Origin: Streptomyces hyaluromycini
Lineage (GTDB): Bacteria > Actinomycetota > Actinomycetes > Streptomycetales > Streptomycetaceae
DNA length: 64,000 nt
Direction: 5' to 3'
Assembly: GCF_002217755.1 (NCBI RefSeq)
Contig: NZ_BCFL01000020.1
Location: 310,001-374,000, forward strand
Shown: positions 59,366 to 64,000 of the stretch, piece by piece
How the letters are laid out: every line of letters begins with the position of its first letter
Numbering within the stretch: position 1 is the stretch's first letter
Notes under the pieces: generated by a model
Databases searched by the model: none
The model's input: the letters and a program-made list of their open reading frames with translations, nothing else
What the model was told of the DNA's origin: nothing
Made by a program: the position numbers and the translations under genes

Positions 59366-59776
59366 TCAGGCGACGGGGACGACCAGGGCCGGGCCGGTGC
59401 GCTGCATCCGGAGGGCGTCGATGGACTCGGCGAGCAGTTCGTACTCGGTGGTGTCGTCCTGGAGGGCGATCCGCACCAGGCGTCCGTCGGCCAGTTCGTC
59501 GGCGACGAGTTCCTGCCGGACCACGTCGGCACACCAGGCACGCAGCAGGCCGGGCACGTCGGAGACGGTGTCGGCGACCGGGACCAGTGCCCCGCGCGGG
59601 AACCTGGGATTCTCGGGTAACGGATCCAGCCGCTCCGCGATCCAGGACGCCCGGTCCCGTAACCACCACAGCGCCAGTGCCAGGGTCGGCGCACGGTAGG
59701 TGCCCAGCGGAACGCCGATGCGTTGCCCGCCGCACATGCCGTATGCCGTGACATGGCACAGGAATTCGTCGTGCAC
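59366..59776 (-). CDS. Hypothetical protein with two TTA codons
   Basis: 136 aa from GTG 59776 (GGGGAG 6 nt upstream; GTG 59782 has no room). I do not recognise the family. Features: RIGVPLGTYRAPT, ALALWWLRDRASW, then an acidic C-terminal half ending ALVVPVA. Two leucines are encoded by TTA (59660-59662 and 59618-59620), very rare in this genome type, so translation should need the bldA tRNA, that is, late development. A plausible promoter lies upstream at 59860-59887. Confidence 0.72.
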   Translation of the reverse strand: MHDEFLCHVTAYGMCGGQRIGVPLGTYRAPTLALALWWLRDRASWIAERLDPLPENPRFPRGALVPVADTVSDVPGLLRAWCADVVRQELVADELADGRLVRIALQDDTTEYELLAESIDALRMQRTGPALVVPVA

Positions 59777-59859
59777 GATCACTCCCCGTAGCTCGCCGGG
59801 GTGCCGTCGCGGCCGGGTTTCCGTACGGCTCCTGTGCGGTGAAGTGCTCCTGACATTCG

Positions 59860-59887
59860 AGTATGTTCACTTTCGAAACACTGTCAC
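59860..59887 (-). promoter_or_regulatory. Candidate promoter of the TTA-codon gene
   Basis: On the minus strand GTGACA (-35) and CATACT (-10) are 16 bp apart; the spacer contains the 8-bp palindrome TTTCGAAA (59871-59878), which could be an operator. Confidence 0.4.
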
Positions 59888-59965
59888 CACACCTTTCCGG
59901 CCAGTCTCTTGGCATATTCCCCTTGCGAATTGGCCGAAATGCGCGAGCTGTACCGGACGGCCTTC

Positions 59966-59982
59966 ATTACCTGAGGGGTAAT
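59966..59982. promoter_or_regulatory. Dyad ATTACC-N5-GGTAAT
   Basis: Perfect 6-bp arms 104 bp before the SnoaL-like ATG. Possible regulator site for the rightward gene. Confidence 0.4.
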
Positions 59983-60085
59983 CGACCCGTCACGCGAACC
60001 GGGGCATGGTTGTGCCAACGGATCGCCGCAAGCCGCGATCCACTCCCTGACCAGCAGTGACGACCTCGATGGAGGCTGATTCGCC

Positions 60086-60487
60086 ATGTCCGTGAACACC
60101 GACCGTTACCAGACCGCCGCCGCCCGCTACTTCGAGGCCTGGAACGCCACCGAGCCGGAGGCGCTGGGCAAGGCGGTCGCCGAGGCCTGGGCCCCGGAGG
60201 GCGGCTACACCGACCCGCTCGCGGATGTCTCCGGACACGCGCAGATCACGGCCGTGATCGCGGCGGCGCACGAGCAGTTCCCGGGTTTCGTCTTCCGTCC
60301 GCTCGGGGTCGTCGACGGCCACCACGACACGGCCCGCTTCGGCTGGGAACTGGTGAACGAGGCTGGGGGTACCCCCTCCGGGGGAGGGTCGGCTCCGGTG
60401 GCCGGTTTTGACGTGGTCACGCTCAGTGAGGACGGCCGAATCCTCCGGGTACTGGGCTTCCTGGACCGGATTCCGGCCGGGGCGTGA
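60086..60487 (+). CDS. SnoaL-like (NTF2-fold) protein with repeat-derived loop
   Basis: 133 aa. ARYFEAWNATEPEAL, EAWAPEGGYTDPLADVSGH and the beta-strands up to GFLDRIP are the SnoaL/NTF2 cone fold of small cyclases or isomerases and stress proteins. The active site is not identifiable. Oddity: residues about 92-103 (GGTPSGGGSAP area) are encoded by a GC palindromic repeat inserted in frame, making a Gly/Ser loop. A long hairpin follows the stop. Confidence 0.82.
   Translation: MSVNTDRYQTAAARYFEAWNATEPEALGKAVAEAWAPEGGYTDPLADVSGHAQITAVIAAAHEQFPGFVFRPLGVVDGHHDTARFGWELVNEAGGTPSGGGSAPVAGFDVVTLSEDGRILRVLGFLDRIPAGA
60361..60393. repeat. GGGGGTACCCCC repeat inserted in frame in a CDS
   Basis: GGCTGGGGGTACCCCC followed by TCCGGGGGAGGGTCGGC; the core is a 12-bp palindrome (60365-60376). 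A different repeat family from the one in the DUF4032 gene; again the frame is kept. Confidence 0.65.
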
Positions 60488-60511
60488 GCCGGCGTCCGCG
60501 ATGAGTTCCCG

Positions 60512-60553
60512 CGCTCGCGGCGGTCTCCCGAACGAGAGAGACCACCGCGAGCG
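60512..60553. terminator. 16-bp stem hairpin just ahead of the DUF1905 ribosome site
   Basis: CGCTCGCGG-C-GGTCTC pairs with GAGACC-A-CCGCGAGCG around a 10-nt loop (60528-60537). The 3' arm abuts GCGGAGGA, the ribosome site of the next gene, so it could end the SnoaL message or mask translation of the DUF1905 gene. Confidence 0.65.
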
Positions 60554-60563
60554 GAGGACCGTC

Positions 60564-60854
60564 ATGAGTACGACCGCACATCTGGACGTGGAATTCACCG
60601 CCGTGCTGCGCCGCAGCCCCGCCCGGGGCGGCTGGACCTACGTGGTCTGGCCCGAGTCCGCCGTGTTCTTCGGCACCCGGGGGCTCGTCAGGATCCGCGG
60701 CACGGTCGACGGGCACCCGTTCCGGAGTTCGTTCATGGCCCTGGGTGACGGCACGCACAAGCTGCCCGTGCGGGCCGACGTCCGCAAGGCGATCGGAAAG
60801 GGTGAGGGGGACACGGTGTGCGTCCGCCTCACCGAACGCCTCACCGGTCGGTGA
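60564..60854 (+). CDS. DUF1905 family protein
   Basis: 96 aa, ATG after GGAGGA. Motifs WTYVVWPESAVFFGTRG, RIRGTVDGHPF and the KLPVRADVRKAIGKGEGD ending are the small DUF1905 beta-barrel, often joined to a YdeI/OmpD-associated domain; here it is alone. Function unknown. Regulation may involve the hairpin overlapping its ribosome site. Confidence 0.88.
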   Translation: MSTTAHLDVEFTAVLRRSPARGGWTYVVWPESAVFFGTRGLVRIRGTVDGHPFRSSFMALGDGTHKLPVRADVRKAIGKGEGDTVCVRLTERLTGR

Positions 60855-60886
60855 CCACGTCGATCACCGGCCGACGACCCCGCCGA

Positions 60887-61879
60887 TCACCGGTTGATGA
60901 TCGCGTCGATCCGGGCCAGCTCCTCGGCGTCGAAGTCGAGGTTGCGAGCCGCACCGACGCAGTCCTCGACCTGCTGCGTGCTGCTCGCGCCGATCAGCGC
61001 CGAGGTCACCCGACCGCCGCGCAGCACCCAGGACAGGGCGAGCTGGGCCAGCGTCTGGCCGCGGCCCTTGGCGACCTCGTCGAGGTCACGCAGTTGGGCG
61101 ACCAGGTCCTCGGTCACCGCGTCCGAGTTCAGGAACGGGCTGTCGCTCGCGGCCCGCGACCCCTCCGGGATGCCGTCGAGGTAGCGGCCGGTGAGCAGGC
61201 CCTGCTCCAGCGGGGAGAAGACGATGGAGCCGACCTGGAGCTCGTCGAGCGCGTCCAGGAGGCCCCCGGTCTCCGGGCGGCGGTCGAGCATCGAGTAGCG
61301 CGGCTGGTGGATGAGGAGCGGGGTGCCGAGGTCGCCGAGGATCCGGGCGGCCTCCCGGGTCTGCTCCGCCGAGTAGTTGGAGATGCCGACGTAGAGCGCC
61401 TTGCCCTGCTGGACCGCGGAGTGCAGGGCGCCCATCGTCTCCTCCAGGGGAGTCTCCGGGTCCGGGCGGTGCGAGTAGAAGATGTCGACGTAGTCCAGGC
61501 CCATCCGGGTCAGGGACTGGTCCAGCGAGGACAGCAGGTACTTGCGCGAACCCCACTCGCCGTACGGGCCGGGCCACATCAGGTAGCCGGCCTTGGTGGA
61601 GATGATCAGCTCGTCGCGGTAGGCCGCGAAGTCCGCCTTGAGGGCCTCGCCGAACGCGGACTCGGCGGCGCCGGGCGGCGGGCCGTAGTTGTTGGCCAGG
61701 TCGAAGTGGGTGACGCCGAGGTCGAAGGCGCGGCGCAGGATGGCGCGCTGGGTCGTCACGGGCCGGTCGGGCCCGAAGTTGTGCCACAGGCCGAGCGACA
61801 GCGCGGGGAGCTTCAGGCCGCTGCGGCCGCTGCGGCGGTACGGCATGTCGGCGTAGCGGTCGGGGTGTGCGGTGTACAA
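60887..61879 (-). CDS. Aldo/keto reductase, YghZ / MgrA (L-glyceraldehyde-3-phosphate reductase) type
   Basis: 330 aa with TTG start; CTGGAG lies 6-7 nt upstream. The N-terminus MYTAHPDRYADMPYRRSGRS and the catalytic segments HFDLANNYGPPPG, STKAGYLMWPG, FYSHRPDPETP are typical of the YghZ subgroup (AKR14). Reduces methylglyoxal or glyceraldehyde phosphate with NADPH; cytosolic detoxification. Divergent from a LysR gene, a common pairing. Confidence 0.93.
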   Translation of the reverse strand: MYTAHPDRYADMPYRRSGRSGLKLPALSLGLWHNFGPDRPVTTQRAILRRAFDLGVTHFDLANNYGPPPGAAESAFGEALKADFAAYRDELIISTKAGYLMWPGPYGEWGSRKYLLSSLDQSLTRMGLDYVDIFYSHRPDPETPLEETMGALHSAVQQGKALYVGISNYSAEQTREAARILGDLGTPLLIHQPRYSMLDRRPETGGLLDALDELQVGSIVFSPLEQGLLTGRYLDGIPEGSRAASDSPFLNSDAVTEDLVAQLRDLDEVAKGRGQTLAQLALSWVLRGGRVTSALIGASSTQQVEDCVGAARNLDFDAEELARIDAIINR

Positions 61880-61990
61880 CGCGACTCCAGAGGGGTGGGC
61901 ACAGAATCTACCGGTTCCACTCTTTCCCGAGCCGCGGGCAGTGGTCCAACAGGAGAATCCGATGGAATTGTGCGGCTAGGCTGCTCAATC

Positions 61991-62905
61991 ATGGAACTGC
62001 GCCACCTCCAGCACTTCGTCGCCGTCGCCGAGGACCAGCACTTCACCCGGGCCGCCGAACGGCTGATGGTGTCCCAGTCCGGTCTGTCCGCTTCGATCCG
62101 GGCTCTGGAGCGGGAGCTGCGGGCGCCGCTGTTCGTGCGGACGACCCGCCGCGTCACGCTGACCGAGGCGGGCCGGGCGCTGCTCGGCGAGGCGGAGCGC
62201 ATCCTCGCCCAGGTGCGGTCGGCGCACGAGGCGGTGGCGGCGGTGCAGGGCGTGCTGCGCGGGACGCTGGCGCTGGGCACCGAGCAGTGCATCGCCGGGG
62301 TGCATGTGGCGGGGCTGCTCGCCGCGTTCCGGCGCCGGCACCCGGACGTCGAGATCCGGCTGCGGCAGGCCGGGTCGGGCGCGCTCGCCGAGGAGGTGGC
62401 GGCGGGCCGGCTCGACCTGGCCTTCGCCTACCGCACCCAGGACGACACCGACCAGCTGCGCTCGGTGTCCCTGACCGGCGAGCCGATGACCGTGCTGTGC
62501 CATCCGAGCCACCGGCTGGCGACGGCCGGCGTGGCCGTGACCCCGCAGGACCTGGGCGGCGAGGTGTTCGTCGACTTCCACCCGGACTGGGGCCCGCGCC
62601 GTACGACCGACGCGGCCTTCGCCTCGGCGGGCGTACGGCGGACGGTCGCCCTTGAGGTCAACGACGTGCACAGCCTCCTCGACCTGGTCGACGAGAACCT
62701 CGGCGTCGCCGTCGTACCCCGCCACTTCCGCCACAAGCGGCCCACGCTGACCGCGCTCGCACTCAAGGACACGGACGAGGCCGCGTACGAGACGGCGGCC
62801 CTGCTGCCGCCCGAGACGGCCACCAGCCCGGCGGCCCGGGCGCTGATCACCCTCCTCGAAACAGGGGGTCTGGCAACACCCCCGGACGGGGCCTGCCCCT
62901 CCTGA
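61991..62905 (+). CDS. LysR family transcriptional regulator
   Basis: 304 aa. HTH at 1-60 (MELRHLQHFVAVAEDQHFTR, then AAERLMVSQSGLSASIRALE) with the effector domain 90-295. Divergent from the aldo/keto reductase across 111 bp, so it probably controls that gene and itself. The gap is AT-richer (61900-61990). No perfect dyad seen by eye. Confidence 0.93.
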   Translation: MELRHLQHFVAVAEDQHFTRAAERLMVSQSGLSASIRALERELRAPLFVRTTRRVTLTEAGRALLGEAERILAQVRSAHEAVAAVQGVLRGTLALGTEQCIAGVHVAGLLAAFRRRHPDVEIRLRQAGSGALAEEVAAGRLDLAFAYRTQDDTDQLRSVSLTGEPMTVLCHPSHRLATAGVAVTPQDLGGEVFVDFHPDWGPRRTTDAAFASAGVRRTVALEVNDVHSLLDLVDENLGVAVVPRHFRHKRPTLTALALKDTDEAAYETAALLPPETATSPAARALITLLETGGLATPPDGACPS

Positions 62906-62965
62906 CCTCGGCCTCCCGTCGGCACAGACTCGTGGAAGTCCACGACGACGACGGGGAGTACGGAG

Positions 62966-64000
62966 ATGACGGAACACACTCGGCGTACGGTGCTGCGCGG
63001 CGCGGCGGGCCTCGCGGCGGCGACCGCGCTGACGGGCACGACGGCGGCCGGACCGGCGGCGGCGCGTCCCGCGGCAGAACCGACGGATCGTCAGTATCCG
63101 TTCCTGGAGGGCGCGTTCGCCCCGGTCACCGAGGAACTCACGGCCTTCGACCTGCCGGTCACCGGCCGTGTCCCGCGTGAGCTGAACGGCCGTTACCTGC
63201 GCAACGGCCCGAACGTGCTCGGCCTGGAGGATCCGCGCGCCCACCACTGGATGCTCGGCGAAGGCATGGTGCACGGGGTACGGCTGCGCGACGGCCGTGC
63301 CGAGTGGTACCGCAACCGCTGGGTGCGCTCCTCCCAAGTGGCCGCGAAGCTCGGGGAGTCGTATCCGGGCCCGGTCCCGCCCGACGACTTCCCCTGCAAC
63401 ACCCATGTCATCCCCTACCGCGGGCGGATCCTCGCGCTCCAGGAGAGCGGCCCGCTGCCGTACGAACTCGACGGCGAACTCAACACCGTGGGCACCTACG
63501 ACTTCCGGGGCACTCTGGAAGGCGCGTTCACCGCGCACACCAAGTACGACGCCCACGCGGGCGAGTTGCACGCGATCGCCTACTACCCGGCCTGGGACCA
63601 CGTCCGGCACCTGGTCGTGGACCCGGGCGGCCGGGTCGCCCGCACCACCCGGATCCCGGTGCGGGACGCGCCGATGATGCACGACTTCGCGCTCACCGAG
63701 AAGCATGTCGTCGTCTTCGACACCCCGGTCACCTTCGACGCGGCGGCCGCCGAGGCGGGCGCCCTGGTGCCGTACGTCTGGAACCGTGAACACCCGGCGC
63801 GGGTGGGCGTGATGCCCCGGTCCGGGGGCGCGGTCCGGTGGTTCGGCGTCGACCCCGTCTACTACTCGCACACCCTCAACGCGTACGACGAGGGGACCTC
63901 CGTGGTGATCGACCTGACCACGTATCCGGCGCCGTTCGACGTCGCGGGCGCCTGCACGGACGGACCGCACGCGGTGGGCACCGGAAAGCTGGAACGCTGG
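62966..64000 (+). CDS. Carotenoid oxygenase (RPE65/CCD family), Tat-exported, C-terminus cut by window edge
   Basis: First 345 residues; no stop inside the window. Twin-arginine signal (TRRTVLRGAAGLAAA) then the beta-propeller start with GRVPRELNGRYLRNGPN, HHWMLGEGMVHG, CNTHVIPY, FTAHTKYD and MMHDFALTEKHVV, in which the spaced His residues are the first three iron ligands of carotenoid cleavage dioxygenases. Cleaves polyene or stilbene double bonds with oxygen. Export is unusual but known for actinobacterial members. ATG with GGAG nearby. Confidence 0.92.
   Translation, partial: MTEHTRRTVLRGAAGLAAATALTGTTAAGPAAARPAAEPTDRQYPFLEGAFAPVTEELTAFDLPVTGRVPRELNGRYLRNGPNVLGLEDPRAHHWMLGEGMVHGVRLRDGRAEWYRNRWVRSSQVAAKLGESYPGPVPPDDFPCNTHVIPYRGRILALQESGPLPYELDGELNTVGTYDFRGTLEGAFTAHTKYDAHAGELHAIAYYPAWDHVRHLVVDPGGRVARTTRIPVRDAPMMHDFALTEKHVVVFDTPVTFDAAAAEAGALVPYVWNREHPARVGVMPRSGGAVRWFGVDPVYYSHTLNAYDEGTSVVIDLTTYPAPFDVAGACTDGPHAVGTGKLERW

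Larger units (their letters stand above)
59777..60085. other. 309-bp gap with no gene
   Basis: Divergent intergenic region between the TTA gene and the SnoaL-like gene. Holds a leftward promoter candidate (59860-59887), a TTTCGAAA palindrome, an ATTACC/GGTAAT dyad (59966-59982) and the ribosome site of the SnoaL-like gene. Base composition is markedly less GC-rich at 59850-59985. Confidence 0.6.

Noticed and set aside
1..64000. Prophage, integrative element or genomic island
   Set aside because: No integrase, transposase, phage structural gene, tRNA or composition break seen; gene content is ordinary Streptomyces chromosome.

Overview
The window is typical Streptomyces chromosome. It is very GC-rich, with GTG/TTG starts and strong third-position G/C bias. 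It carries Streptomyces hallmarks: an SsgA-like cell-division protein, a melC tyrosinase pair, a 2-methylisoborneol-type terpene operon with an encapsulin, TTA (bldA-type) codons in two genes, and small palindromic repeats common in this genus. I see no tRNA, rRNA, CRISPR array, transposase, integrase or prophage genes. Both ends are cut inside genes: an M1 metallopeptidase on the left and a carotenoid oxygenase on the right.

Layout. 0-5.5 kb: M1 peptidase, DUF488 protein, KstD-like flavoprotein with its TetR regulator, AlkB-type dioxygenase and MBL-fold hydrolase. 5.5-14.4 kb: DUF4032 protein with a palindromic repeat inserted in frame; universal stress protein; a tightly coupled signalling operon (response-regulator/FAD-oxidoreductase fusion, cNMP-domain sensor kinase, UBP zinc finger); and a large LAL-type LuxR regulator. 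14.4-21.2 kb: a leftward glycan-use operon (ROK regulator, GH27 with CBM, GH95, SGNH esterase). 21.4-27 kb: secreted thermolysin-like protease, secreted serine hydrolase, a TerD-CAP fusion and an AIM24 protein. 27-33.8 kb: PLP dehydratase, membrane pseudokinase, orphan 345-aa protein, SsgA-like protein, two small membrane proteins and an aldo/keto reductase. 34-41 kb: class II cholesterol-oxidase-like flavoenzyme, SDR/LysR pair, MFS/TetR pair and flavin monooxygenase. 41.5-45.5 kb: melC1-melC2, RNase HI, VOC protein and alcohol dehydrogenase. 45.7-49.2 kb: family 2B encapsulin, terpene synthase and GPP C-methyltransferase. 49.2-52.4 kb: VOC protein, methyltransferase, SigB/SigF-type sigma factor and a convergent RsbW-like ATPase. 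52.4-59.8 kb: phospho-signalling and envelope block (DUF6777 protein, multi-pass membrane protein, Ser/Thr kinase, small SH3-like protein, dual-FHA ABC exporter, TTA-containing small gene). 60-64 kb: SnoaL-like and DUF1905 proteins, aldo/keto reductase, LysR and carotenoid oxygenase.

How genes work together. The encapsulin operon should package monoterpenoid synthesis: GPP is C-methylated and then cyclised, with the cyclase likely housed in the shell. The ROK-GH27-GH95-SGNH operon reads as uptake-free extracellular trimming of galactose/fucose-capped plant or mucin-like glycans. The kinase/SH3/FHA-ABC operon parallels mycobacterial PknF-Rv1747, in which a kinase controls an FHA-gated exporter. 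The 7.9-11.4 kb operon looks like a non-canonical two-component system with a redox output.

At the DNA level, three convergent gene junctions carry 22-25 bp tandem duplications exactly over the stop codons. Two genes have absorbed palindromic repeats in frame. Several regulator genes are preceded by paired inverted repeats.
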